Below, piece after piece: positions 1-13,300 of a DNA stretch of 64,000 nt. The position numbers and the translations under genes were made by a program. Where the stretch lies: assembly GCF_019649055.1 (NCBI RefSeq), contig NW_026570222.1, positions 1,674,001 through 1,738,000 of the forward strand. The letters run 5' to 3'. Numbering within the stretch: position 1 is the first letter of the stretch; the number at the start of each line of letters is the position of its first letter. Under the pieces are notes generated by a model that was not told the origin of the DNA, searched no databases, and saw only the letters and a program-made list of their open reading frames with translations. The DNA is from Paramacrobiotus metropolitanus (lineage: Eukaryota; Tardigrada; Eutardigrada; Parachela; Macrobiotidae).

Positions 1-2162
1 GCCAAATACATCTCAGTCGATATTTATGGATCGTGTGGAAATAAGAAATGCTCAAGATTCCAGAAAAACTGTGAAGAGATGCTCCAGACTGACTATAAAT
101 TCTATTTGGCATTTGAGGTATCGATTTACTACCTACCGGCTTGTAACGGAGAATTGCTACAAATGAATTGTAGTCAGCACTTACAAATGACAAACGAGTG
201 GTCTTCAATGGCTTTTGCCAAGGGTTTCCCAACATGTAACGATTTTTTAAGATAGCGCAGTATTGATGTATAACTGAATTAACTGCGGAATAGTCTTCGG
301 AAGTGACACTATTGTATTCCGTCGGCTTGCCATGATTACTTCAGACATATTCTAGATGTATAATAATACCCTATTAACGGACCAGCGCAAGTTTTTGCAG
401 TATGCAGAAATCCTAACGTATTTTTTGTCTTAAGCACAATATGTAGAAGTACTGTAATACTGTGTTCGCCACTTACGATTAGCTATTCAGAGCGCAGTTC
501 TTACTTTTTGGACATTACTCGTAGGCGTCTTTTCAAACAAATTCGACATCTATGTAAAAAAAACGCAAGCTGTTTTTTATCAGCTCGTAGATGTTTACGT
601 AAAAAACCTATAGTACGATTATAGAAGCATCTTCGTAGTGACGAGTACGTACATTTTTTGTATTGTTATGACAAAATATACTATTGTTATTGTGATTATT
701 AAACTTAACTAGACAAATAATATTTTTGATTGACTTGATTTTTTATAGAACAGCAACTGCCGATGGTACATAACCGAGAAATTCTGGATAAATGCGCTAG
801 GGTAAGTTTACTGCTGTCTGCGGATAATGATAACTTTAAACTCATGCCAACTGTTACAAAGCTTGTATATTACAATGTGTATATAGATATACAGAGATCA
901 CAGACTAGCTTGTATATAAATATAATGTACATAAAACATTACACTACATTATACGAATCTTATCAAACACAAATTCAATAAGCTTAATAAAATTTAAAAT
1001 GGTTTTCTTTACTGCATGCAAATGCTTTATAAACCGATGAAACAGTTTCTTTGTGTCCAGTTGCACTTACGGTTAGCCTGGTACGGTTTTCCGGATGCTT
1101 TTTGGCTGAACTGAATGCTTTTTCTCTACCAGGTCAAACATCGTCCCAATCGTTATGGGAGCCCCTCTAAAAGACTATCAATTATTAGCTCCTTATAAGA
1201 GCTTCATCCACGTTGACCAATTTCCCAACGGACCACAAGAGCTCGCCGAGTATTTGCACAAACTGGATTCAGATGACAATCTCTATAATGAATATTTTCA
1301 ATGGAAAGGCGCTGGCCAACTTATCAACACGTTCTTTTATTGCCGCCTCTGCGCGTAAGTGTACCCAAAAGTCGATAAATCAGCCGGCTTTGTTGATTCA
1401 CGTAAATTAGACTAAATGTTGGTATGGGTGTGGAAACACTCTTTATCTTCGCATCGGTTAGTGTTGTAAATGTGCTGTTTGCTGTTTTCCCAAAACCGAT
1501 AAGTTTAAAAAACTGCTGTTAAAAAACTAGTTTTTCGCTTCCATTCTTACTATGTTGCCCAGAATTAATTATCTGTAAAATGTCGAATTATAAAACAAAT
1601 CTAGCACCATACGATCCATGCCATCCTATGTTGATTGGTTAGCGAACTGAATAACCAAATTTTTGATGTTTGATGACCTTTAGTTGTCTATGGAGCTAGT
1701 TAGTTAGGCTTAACCGCTTCTATTAATTTCTGTAATGTATTGTACACTGTCACTGTCCACACCAGTGACACCACATGTATGCAAACGTACGGACATGTTC
1801 GCAGAAAATATCTTTTGGCCCAACTGACTTTTGAGGGTTTTTGGGACTTCGAAAATGCAATGACATGTACAGCATTATTTTATATTACAGATTATACTGT
1901 ACTGGCTGTCCAAATTCCAGTTGCAACGGACTTGAGAGAGCAAAAATAGGGAAACGTAAAGCTTCAACTTTTACCACTGTCTTGTAAATGGTTATTTGTG
2001 TTTTGTTCTGATTTGCATGTAGCAAACTAAAAGCATTTTCGTTTGTGTTTCAGTATTAAAGCAGCTAATCTTTTACATTGCAGGTTACTACATTCCGATC
2101 GAGCACCAAAAACCTACGCCGATATGGAGAAGTGGTGGCGCGGTGAGGGAGTCTGCGTTTAA
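1..2162 (+). CDS. FucTA: Core alpha-1,3-fucosyltransferase (GT10), C-terminal part
   Basis: Golgi enzyme family that transfers fucose from GDP-fucose to the N-glycan core GlcNAc. The 5' end lies outside the window. Four coding exons are visible: 1-117, 749-801, 1133-1354 and 2084-2162, with phases that close exactly (156 residues to the TAA at 2160). The window opens in frame within the conserved donor-binding region (YISVDIYGSCG, then DYKFYLAFE). It continues NSNC..YITEKFW, NIVPIVMGAP, SFIHVDQF, a QWKGAG segment and a cysteine-rich C-terminus ending in a WWRGEGVC motif, the order seen in Drosophila FucTA-type enzymes. Oddity: the normally conserved Asp of the C-x-DYITEK motif reads Trp (CRWYITEK). 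Introns of 631, 331 and 729 bp. It converges on eIF4G2 to its right. Family assignment is strong; the exact paralogue is inferred. Confidence 0.92.
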
Positions 2163-2887
2163 AACTCCAGACTGCTGTGGAAACTCTTCCTGCATCGCGG
2201 TTCACGCTTAAAAATTCTGATTCTAAATAGTCCGGTGATCGGCAAGTACACAGTGCGTGCGCTGTGTTCATCGCCCTGGACAGTTTTCGATGCGCCTTGT
2301 TAATATCGCTCTGCTGTGATAACTGACTGTTCTTGTTATGAAGTGAGATAATCTAGTGCGCTAATTTTGTAAGTTAAAATTACTTTGTTGGTGATATGGT
2401 AACAGGAGTATTTTTTTCTGTAAGCTCATTGATGCAAATAAATGAACTGAAAATGAATGAAATCAGCAGCCCAAATGCAAACTGCAACCAGACAAACTTT
2501 ACTGGTAAATACAAGATCTCACAGTCGAGAATTCCCAGATAGCCTTGGGGAAAAATGAGGTACCACTAGTAAACACTTCATTTAGCAAACAAAAAATAAT
2601 TTAGATAATCCACGCAACGTGAAATGACACAACGTGCTAAAAAAACAATGAAATCCCAGAACCAAGAACTGCAATGAACAAGTGTAATCATGCCGTACAA
2701 ACGTCACAAAATTTCGGTAAAGCATAAAACACCGAATCCCATAGTATCCATCAAATACCACCCTTGATAACAAATCAATCAGACTGAATGTCCCTTGGAT
2801 ACCCGCTAGATATTGTGCTCGGTAGTTCAGTTAGCCAGGCTCTCAATCAGGTGAATTTGTCGTGATTGGCATATATAGAGCACCCAC
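2163..2887. other. Convergent intergenic spacer
   Basis: Spacer between the stop codons of the fucosyltransferase (+) and eIF4G2 (-). It must hold both 3' UTRs. AATAAA-like A/T runs are present (for example AAATAAATG near 2437), but I cannot fix either cleavage site. The short open frames here show no family resemblance. Confidence 0.6.
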
Positions 2888-5800
2888 TTAACCATTGGCA
2901 CTACCGGCCGACGCCGGTTCAGCACTGCCATCCTCTTCCGTTTCCGAATCGCTTTCCACAGTATTCAGCCATTCTAACCATGCACTGACCTGGAATAACG
3001 CTTTTCCTTTCTCCGGATAAGCATTATTCACTTCATCGCGCCACATATTGAATGTTTCCGGCTCAACAATGTCCAATTCATGCAGCATACAGAACCAACA
3101 TAAAACCCAGCCTGCCAGAACAAGACCAACCCCGATCAGATATCCGTGCAGTTATATGGAGAGCTTAAGTTAGGTTTCCATTAATAGGAGACCCTGATTA
3201 TGGCCATACCTTTCGGAAATCCAATTGAATGGTAGAATGTCTGTACGGCGTACAGAGCTGTCAGCTGGTTCAAGTGTGAGTCGAGGTATTTGTGGAAGAG
3301 TTTCTGCCAAAAAGGTCAACATAAAGTTAATATTCTGTAGTGTGTACCAACAAGCATATTCATTTTACGAATAATAATAGGAACTCGAAATTGTAAATCC
3401 CACTAGCTATGAAGAAAAGCACAAATAAGTTTGTCAACAACAAGTTATAAGGTTATCGTACCTTGTAATTAAGGATGGATTTCTTCAGCTTTTCTTCGTT
3501 AACCCGTGTCTGATCCATACTATCGCCGGCCTTCTTTTCCAGCAGGATAGACTGATAATGACTATGCTTAACCAAACTAAAAAAACATAAATTTCTTAAC
3601 GCTGCAACAATCTTCACCCCATCCATCTAAAAAAAATTAGAAATACAAAGAATCTTATAAAAATAGTGCGAATGACTGTACCTTATCATCAGATTAAAAA
3701 TAAAGTCAGTTTTGTTGTTAAAAATGCTCTGCGCATTGTCTGCCAGCCATTGATCGATATCAGCCGATGTGTTCCCATCCATTAGCAGTCTTCCCAAATG
3801 AGCTTGTAAACGATAACTCGGACATAAATACGTTAATCCATAGGTATTGAGTACTTCTACCACATGATCCACGCCCATTTTCAAGTCTTTCTCTATATAA
3901 GCAACAATCAAGCTAACTAGCTTCATTTCCCTACTGTTACATCAGCACTTACCCGGGAATAATTTCAGTAAATCGGTTTTATCGGCTACAATCTGCTCGG
4001 CTAAATAATCAGCTCCCTTATTCTGCTCCAAATGCTGAAGGCACATTAGTGCCACAGGGAAGTGCTTGCCATTTTCAAATAAATTGACGCCATTTTTAAA
4101 CGAGAGAATCCCCGAAGCAATAAAATCAGCCAGATAAACCGCCATACATGGTTTAGGATCACAACTTCCAGAATCAAGAGCATCCAAGAGTCGTTCGTAT
4201 CCCTAAACAGCAGAACATGATCACTGAAAGTCAGTTTTTCACTTTATACTCCACATCAAGACACATATTTTCTTACGATTTGAAGTTTAATAATATCCAC
4301 AACTATTTAAAACATCAATAAAAACCTCCTTTACTGTTAATATTTTGTTAATATTCAGTTTCCTTACAGCTTATGCGAACCAAATTTCGAAAAGACAGGA
4401 AATTTGCACACGAGAAAGGTAAAGATACAACAGTCCAGCATGACAAAACCATAAACTGCAAACCATAAATTTAAACTGTCTCACACGACAGGAAGTAAAC
4501 AAATTCATAAAATGCTTACGTAATCCATACCTCAATAATATCGCTTTCGGTCACCCACGACTCACAGACCAAGTGGGCAATCAAATTACATATGCTTTCC
4601 CGATTAACTTCCCCTTGTTCCATGCCCATTTTCAGCAATAATCCCACCAAGTCCGGTTTCAACCTACGATCAGCCAGAAACCTTGTGAACAACAACCATT
4701 TCACCCCACAAAACACGGCTGCGAGGAATAAACCTTTTCGGAATATTGAATTCTTTCATATTGGCAACAGCGTGTGGACGATCTTTCGCTAGAGCGAAAT
4801 ATTCCGTCACAACGGTAGAAACGGCTTGGATGGCTTCGTTCTTGTTCATGGCCTGCGCTGGCTTGCCGGTCTTGGGCTTCTCTTGACGGTTGGGTGCTTC
4901 TTCCTGATTCAGCATACCCCGATATTTCTTGACATTGATCAACTTTTAAATTTTTACTGCTGCGGCTGCTGCTGCTTTTTTTTAAAGAACTTTCACATCT
5001 ATGCCTTTAATTTACCAACAAAAGTTACTCTGACCATATGAATACATAAAACTACGACAAATATAAAAACTGTAGCGCATTCGCAGATTTCAACATGGTC
5101 AGGATACGTTACTATGTGGACTGGAGTCACTGGATGAAAACCATACCTTGATGGGGACAGCTGGCTGAGGACGCAGAGGCGCGACTGGCGCCGCCTCTTT
5201 CACCGTCCGAACGGGTTCAGCTTGTTTAATAGGTCTCTGTGGAGCAAAGGACGTAATCGGGCGCAAAACGATCTCCCTGGCTGGCTCATTAGCATCCTGA
5301 CGCAGAAGATTGAGTAAGGGCTTGGAACGATTATCCTTAATTGGGGTCACCGTCTTCGCTGCATTCCCGCTACCGCGATTGTAATCCCCTTTCCCGTTCA
5401 GCATGCGCCCAGAAGACATTATGCCATTTCGTAAATCTACAAGGAAATCGAAACGGTTAACAAAATGCAATCCGACCAAAGAACAATCGTAATTTGGTTT
5501 ATTTATTTCAAAAAACTATTGGCAACACAAAGGATGAAATTTTCCCCAAGGCCCCAACTAACCCTGTTGCTTTTCCGCGGTCGTTCGTGGACTGTTGGCA
5601 TGACGAGTATTGAGAGCCCCTTCCCGTTGGGGCGACAGACGCGTGGCTTCCATTACATCCGCCTTGGCTGCACCGATTTCTGCCCGTATTTCCTCCCGAA
5701 TCTCAAACATAGTCTTCGGGGCATTAGACTGATGGATCCTCCGTGGAATCCACTACAATCCAGAACCATAACGTTAAGTACTCATTTAACAAGGCAATAC

Positions 5801-7942
5801 ATGCTGTTGCTCAGGATAACATAATAAATGTCAGAGTGCAACGATACTTTTGATAGCCATGACTTTCTACTGATCCGAACAATCAATCACAGACGAAAAT
5901 CAAGAAGCGCAACGTTAGCGTTTCACTAAACCGAAAAGGAGAACTCACTGCCAGACGAAACAGCAAACTTCGTACACTCTGTGGTCTCGTCGCTGACCGT
6001 GCCCACTCCTGAAAGCGTTTTCATACTGCGCATTCGAATATACAGTATCCTTTGTTTGAGCATACGAATACAAGTACAGTATCTGCTTGCACCGCCAGCA
6101 GATTTGCTCACTGATAAGCCTATACCGCTGCACCATGCAGTACATGACCAGGGTCCACTAATCTAATGACCGGAAGACGACAGATTAACACTGCAGTCAA
6201 AGCTTATGGATCGACCTATCACTTCTTAATCTCGTATCCGTGTTTTTCCTAATCACCCGAATTTCATACTCATGACTATTCTAGCCGGTCCACATAGTTA
6301 TCTCTGTTATCATAAAGGACTACAGCGCACCAAAAAGATGAATGAACTCCAAAGAAGTACCAAAAAATGCCAATAACACTGTACTGTGATTTCTCGCGCT
6401 CTCCTTATCCTGCCTGGAACTGTTTTTTTTCCACTTGGAAATTTTTTTCAATTTTAAATGTAAACAGTTAAGTACTTTGTTAGACCGCAACTCCACCACA
6501 TCCAAGCAGAGAAAGCGGATTCTGCTGGGCAGAGCGGTAGTGTCGGAATACCCTTTCAGTTGCTGGATGTAGCCGTCCATTAAAACCTATAAGGACGCTC
6601 CGTTAAATCAGGCATATTTGCAATTCTACAGTCATTCCGATCACCCACCTTATCGGTAGCCCGTGAGTCCAGTGAACTGCCAATGATTCGCATCATTTGA
6701 CAAAGGCATTCCAAGTCTTCCGCCTTATCCGCGATCGATGTGGCGGATTTCTCGTTGAGTAATTCCTGGATGCAGAGGTGCAAGATTTGTCCGTGTAGCA
6801 GATCAAGTTTGCCAAGTTCGCCTAAAACAAATGCGCCATCATTTTGGTGAATTAGAATTATGGTACGTACATCAAAAATCTGCCAACTAATAAATCCGAA
6901 CACAGATTCAACGGCCACACACCAATAAATTTGATGTTACTGAGATGTTCTTGCTTTTTCCTGCGCTTCTCGTCTTTTGTTCCCACCGATCCATTGGAAA
7001 CGGCCTCTGCAAACATAAGTCAATTTTTTTCATCGGAGTTTGTTGTCTGTACTATCCCGCTGTATGGCTGGCGGCCGTAAAAATATGCTGGAAAAGCGTG
7101 AGTTATTATTCATCTACCGGCAGATGAGCTTGGCAAGCCAGATCGCTTATTATAAACATTCTGCACTTCCGTCAAGAGAACGCGCTTAAAAATCTATAAA
7201 AGAAGGCCAAGTTTAACAACATTGTGACTATTTCCAGACACTGGGCAACCGATACTAGCACTTACATCTTTATTGACAGCAAAATCAGATAAGCGGCGAC
7301 ATAATTGCGCGTAAAGAGAGTTATACTGCGGCTCTTCTAGTGCCTTGCGGAATATCTGCAACACAAGCAGTCAATAGTAAATATTTACCAAACAGTTCCT
7401 GAAACGATGTTTCTCAAAACGTACCAGGTCAATAACAGAAGTCAAGATAGTTTCAGACTTGAGGGCAACATTGGTTAGATCGTCAGCAATTCTTTCGAAA
7501 TTTTCCGGGGTCAGTTTGTTAAGTGAACTGCAAAATAAGCAGAATTTAATTACTTATGAAACTATAATTCAAATACTTAAATAAACGAATTACCAACACA
7601 AAATTCAAACAGCCTTTACGGAATAATCAGCCTTATTTTCTACCCATTCACTGGCATACGCAGAACAGAAGCTGCGGATCAAAATTTTTACGCTCTATCA
7701 AATAATAATAACCAAAGAATTTCAACGTGGCCAAAAGAAAACGGAAAAATCACTTTCATATTTCATTAATACCCACTGCGTTAATGCTCACCTCCGAACA
7801 CCGCGCCGAATCGCTTCCAGCCTGTCTTGCTCCGTTGCCGTGCCATTACGTCGGCTCAGACTGGCAGGAATCCAGGGAGTGATCGCCGCGCTGCCGCTAG
7901 ATTTGCTGCAACCGCTGTCTTCCCGGCTCCCACTGTCCTTAC
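2888..7942 (-). CDS. EIF4G2: eIF4G2 / DAP5 (p97, NAT1) translation initiation factor
   Basis: Scaffold for eIF4A and eIF3 that supports cap-independent and non-canonical translation. It lacks the eIF4E-binding part of eIF4G. Exons from 5': 7942-7792, 7527-7425, 7355-7266, 7193-7118, 7006-6923, 6821-6649, 6586-6476, 5752-5563, 5436-5147, about 4942-4734, 4663-4531, 4202-3953, about 3916-3682, 3576-3462, 3303-3210, 3111-2888, giving about 842 residues (human 907). MIF4G part: WIPASLSRRN, LNKLTPENF, ALEEPQYNSLYAQLCRRL, NIKFIGELGKLDLLHGQIL, EDLECLCQMMR. Low-complexity linker, then MA3 part (VVTEYF, NIPKRLKPDLVGLLLK, HFPVALMCLQHLEQ). C-terminal W2 part: ALYAVQTFYHSIGFPKG, KGKALFQVSAWLEWL, acidic tail. 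The first coding exon is not resolved and no in-frame ATG lies in the 7942-7792 exon. Two boundaries (near 4942 and 3916) are uncertain; the latter implies a 36-nt intron. Confidence 0.93.
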
Positions 7943-10900
7943 CTAGCACACAACCAAATCCCGATCATAATCCAAATTGTACCCGCAAAAAAAGCAGAAA
8001 TTCTGCTGCATATGTACTACAGAGTTTGTTACCGTGGGGAGCCGCTTGGGTATCCGTCTTTTCTGACAAACAAAAACTAGAGCCAAAAACTGCCGTGCCC
8101 AACGTTCTTTCTGATTCGGCCACCGTGGATGTACTTCAGGACCGATGGCAGTTGGAAACTATCCCTGTTAAAAAGCCAGAATAGTTAAATAATGGAAGTG
8201 AAAACCACCTTCCAGTTAAAACAATTAAACAGCCAGTCAGTCGCTACTGGTTAGCGTCTTGTGTGCGGTCACATCTCGACATCTTCCTTATTGTCTGTCT
8301 GGCACATGCGTGCTGATTTCAGTTTACCGAAGCTGCCGTTGAACAGGCACTACAGCAATAGTTATGAGCCTTGACTTGAGCTCGAGGACGAAAGAAGACG
8401 ACAAATAATCACCAAAAGATTACTGCCAGCCTTGGAATGCAATGCTCACCGACTCAACACTAACACACTAATACTCCAGTCCTCAGCACACACATATCCC
8501 AGTGGCCAATGCAAAGGAATCTCCGCCATACAGGCGCAGACACCAACTATTAACAAGTAAGTGTATCGGAAGTCCCGTCAGCGTGAACGACAACACTGAC
8601 AGCATGCGAAAGCGGAATATTTTTATCGATCGGTACTGCCATCTTTCATTCTCAAATGCTACGCTACTCGGTGTCTAGTTCGACTACCGTACTATACTTC
8701 TGGTGCAGACAGCCAACAATTCCTGCTTTGAAGATAGAAAAATCCTTTGAACTACATAGCTTGTTAGCAAAACACATCATTCCAGCAAGTACCATGGAAC
8801 AACTACCCTGTACGGCCGCTATTTAGTACGAAAAGAGAATCGTTGATTCGTTCGTATCAAATACATCAACTTAATTTTTAATTGAGCACGAACAGGCCAG
8901 ATCCACCAGATCCACTGCGTCTGTGGATTAAACATCTCTTATTTACTCAGCATCGATGCAGATGCTGTGTAAAATATGCACGCACGACATGCCATTACAC
9001 TATGAAAAAATTAATATGGATATTGACCACGTCATAGTGGTGTTCCACGTAGAAATCCTTTTGGAAAGTGGAAATCAATCGGTTAGATCGGTCCACGTCC
9101 ACGACTCCACGTACTGTACATGCCGGTGCAAAAAGTGCAATTATACGTAGTGGCGGTAGTGCCAGTGTATAACTGAAGCCTAGCTTTGGCGGCAGACAGT
9201 CGACTCAGTAGCCTACATATGCTATAAAAAATTTCATTGACAGCGTGGTCGTTGACCCAACCATTTGCCTACAACATAAGCCGACGGACAACGAACTTCC
9301 TCATTTATCGTTCAGCTGAGTTCGCCATCCTTCGGGTTCTGCATATTGGATAAAGTACAATACCTGTACATAATAATAATTACTGTTCCATTTTATTTCT
9401 TACGAATTCCAGGAACTACCATATAAGTGTTAATTTCGTCGTTTTCGATTAAACAACTCATTACTTTTTTGAGTTTTTTCTACTTCTCAAAAAGAATGAG
9501 CAAATTACAACCTAACACGAAATTAATGGGCTACAGTGCGTGAATGCCATCCCTCACGAAACGTTAAACAGATGAATCTCCGACAGTCAAAATTTTTCGT
9601 AACGTCCTAAAATCGCACAAAAAACGAACTGCTTAAAAACAACATCCAACCCACATCCTTAGCGTACTAATCTTACAACTGTCTGACTGAATGATTTGAG
9701 AAGCTTACTGTACTCAAGCAGTAAAGTCTAAGAACGCAAAAATCTATTAAATTATTAACCCGTATCTCAACTGTTTTTAGTAATAATCTTTAAATCTGTA
9801 TTATTCTGTTTCAGTCTCGACAACATACTTAATTATGACATCATAAAACCGATTTTAACAAATGGAAATTCCCGCGCAGAGAGTAGAAAACTCACTGAAT
9901 TTGTATGCAGTTGCACGTTAGATTGCGGTTAGAAGTTAGAACAAACAAGTTTGGCGAACCAGGGAAAAATTGTATTTTCAAAAATTTTAATTCCTTTCCA
10001 AACACCATTGATAGTCATTTGTCGATGAACTAAATCAAAAATTAATTAAAATAAACATGGAGCTCATCATATACATTATCTCATAAACTGAGTCGATGGC
10101 AACACCGGGGTATATTTAGAACATTACTTCTCTAATTCCCATCTATTAATTAAATTTACCTGTCTATAATTATGCGCTTCTCTAATTACTCCGGCCTCAC
10201 TCCCATTTTGATCAAATCTATCGATAACGACAAAGCGCAACGTGACTCGAAGCCTCCAAAATAATAAAAACTGTACAAAGGATAACAATACAAAAAGTAA
10301 GTACCTGTACGAATATTATGCCAAGCTTTATGAAATATGCCCTTATCATCGGCTTTATCAGTCTTTAAGATCTTTATCCTAGTAGCACAATTTACTGCAA
10401 GTCAGCAAGTGGTTTTGGTACCCTGCTCAGGCTGCTCTCGAAAAGTTTCTACTTGTTCCATAAAAACGTTAAGCTGCGAAATTTCGTAATAACAAACCAA
10501 CAGTAGCTCTGGACCCCAATCAACAATCACTAGTACTATTGCGATTCGTAGTCACTGTCTCACTGCTATGTTAGAGCGTTTAATCAGTTATTATGTCTTA
10601 AATCATAATGATTAAAATCATAAAATTAAGTTAGGCTGCAAGTACCTTATGGATAATCCAGAGAGCCGTCAACGCAACGTGGCTGAGGTTTCGCCCTAAT
10701 AATAAGCGGCACTAAAATTTTTTAAATTCTGAGCTCGTACAAAAAGCCACTGGAACAAAAGTTACAAAACATATGGAGCTTCGAACTTAACGAATTCAGT
10801 TCTAAAAACCAAAAACTGTTGTGAGTGAATTAACCTTAAAAACGTCTTATAGAGTGCTGTACGGCGTACGCTTTAGCATTTTGGTGCTGATTTCAGTGGC

Positions 10901-13300
10901 CTGACTCTACAGAGAACTATCGGCGTGGACAGCGTGAGTGTACTGCAATATCGATGCATCTAGGCTGGAAAGCGTTTTATCTTATTACTGTTCCTTTGGA
11001 AATTGTACTGCAATAGATTAAAGTGTAAAAGGATGTATTTGTATTCGAGAACCTATTAACAAATACAAGCAAGTAGCAAGGGATTGTGTATTCACATGTT
11101 AAACAGTGTTTCTAATAGAACGGTAAGCAGGTAATAGGCGAATATCTGGCAAAGCTTTCGAAAAATTCAAATTTTACAACTGGCATATTGGCCCTAGCGT
11201 TTAACTTTTAACTTGCAAAAAAGTAAGTCCGGCCATTTCCTCGATGAGCGGCAACATGGGCCTGTCCCCGCTCCCGACCGTTCAAAGTTCGTATTTTAGT
11301 TACTTAGTCTGCTTAAAAGAAAGCAAATTGAGCATTTTTGGAGCTTCATTATTTATGTTAATTTATGTTTGTGTTAATTTGTTCTGTACTGGTATTAATC
11401 TTTTATTATAACTATTTTGTTTCAGCTACATGCAGTTAAGTCTAACCCGGCTCTACGGCAAGCAATTTTTTGACGTGCTTGAGACATTTTGGCCTTTAAC
11501 TAACGTTTAGCTAACGTATTTTTTACAAACTGTTTTACTCGGGCAAGGTGTTTCGTAGAAATACGTATAAACTCATGATTACTCATCACATCAGTCAAGA
11601 AACGATTAAATTAATGTCGACATAATTGATAATCGCACAAATCAATTTTTTTGCAAGAAAAAAGGGTTGATAGCCCCAAGAACAAGCATTTCTCTGGTCT
11701 GAAAAAGTTCAACTAGTACCGGTATTCCTTTGCGCACGGCCATATCTGTATCTAAGATAGCTTCAATTCATTTAAGTATGCAAAAGCCAACAAAAGCGGG
11801 AAATTCGTTATCGTTAAAGCGTGCACTTGTTAAACTCATCATTCATGGACAATATGTGATCAAATTTTCAATAAGTTCTTTAAGTTCCGGTGTAAACTCG
11901 AAAGAATACATGAAAATTTTTGCCAGCTACTCTACCGCTTTTGCACTTTCGAGCTCGCAGATACCCCTGGACTGTTTCAAAGCGTTCGACAATTATCGAT
12001 ATTAGGTGCGATAATATTGTACGGCATTGCACTGCAGTGATGGTGAAAATTAAACAAACTATACGGGAACTGTAGTTTTAAAGTAAAGCAGAGTATAAAT
12101 GATTAATTAATAATGTATTGTACAAATATTCGTTATTATGTGGCAGTTAGTGATACTTAAATGAACTGATCTGGTAAAACTGCGCAGCTGGATCAAAGGT
12201 CACAGTATAACTGTGAATCCATGAACTGGATACGGTAACAATGTTGACTGTACATACTTTATAGAGTAGTGTTTTAGCGTTTTATGTGAAGACTAATTAT
12301 ATCGATGAGTATGGCTGAACGCCCACCACCGAATTACTGCGCTACAATACAGTACAGTTGATATTTTCTTTATAAGAAGCAAAGAATTTATCGACAACTT
12401 TTCGGCGCACATATCAGTTGAATGATGGAGTAAATATAAGTACTTAACAAATTAATTAATTGTCCGTTATCGCAACGGTGTAATCTGAGTAAAGTGTCGC
12501 AAGTTCTACTGTATTTACAGTATAGGTACTGTAGGTAGTTATTAGTGTACCAGTATCTGGCTTGTTCAGTATTAAAATGAATATATTGTAATGATATTTA
12601 CAGATATAATAAGCGACATCCATAATACAAAATGATTAATTTTGCAAACACTTAATTAATTACTAATACTAGCCTTGTTAACTAAAACGAATATTTTATA
12701 AGAATAAAAGCAAGATGTTGTTGTAAATTTTAAGGATCAATTGTAACCATAATAATTACTCGTATAATTAAATGGGAAACGATTTAACTTATATTTATAA
12801 ACATAAGAGTAAGAAGCTGGTATTTAATTCAGCCACGCTTCGATTGTTCCAAAATCCAAACGAATCAAACTTCGTATAGAGCACATTCGGCTGATATTTC
12901 TGGATATCGCAAGTTGGTTTGGTTTAATCATTTAACTTTGCTCTTCGTCTTGAAGGTTCATAAATAAATTCGAAAAACTAATTGCTGCCTTGCAGTTGGC
13001 TTTTACTGCATGTAGTGCTTAAAATGCCAGACTTACAGTTTTGCATGACGAGCAGCGAAAAGAGAATTTGAATATCGAATACAAGAGCGAAATTATTACT
13101 AACAGATACATCGCTGTCGATCACGCGATATCAACAAAAACATGCACAGCAATTACAATCTAGAATTTTGTATAAGTGCGAGTATTGCTATTCTGTACTG
13201 TTCTAATCATGACATTTATATACTATAACACTACATACTAATGAAATGAATCTTAAGTTACATTAATTATGTAAAATTTAGCGCTTTTCGATCTTGCAGT
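7943..13300. other. Upstream region of eIF4G2 and gene-poor DNA
   Basis: The interval 7950-8900 is less AT-rich and should contain the first exon(s) and promoter of eIF4G2, but I could not pick a convincing start or donor. From 9 to 13.3 kb the DNA is AT-rich with only short unrelated open frames. A 91-codon frame at 11730-12005 (+) shows no recognisable family. A small inverted repeat (TTTTTTGAG and CTCAAAAAG arms) lies near 9464-9493. Otherwise I see nothing. Confidence 0.5.

Noticed and set aside
11730-12005. 91-codon frame, and a protein-like but stop-containing reading on its opposite strand
   Set aside because: Three to four stops in about 100 codons is near the random rate for this AT content; no family resemblance.
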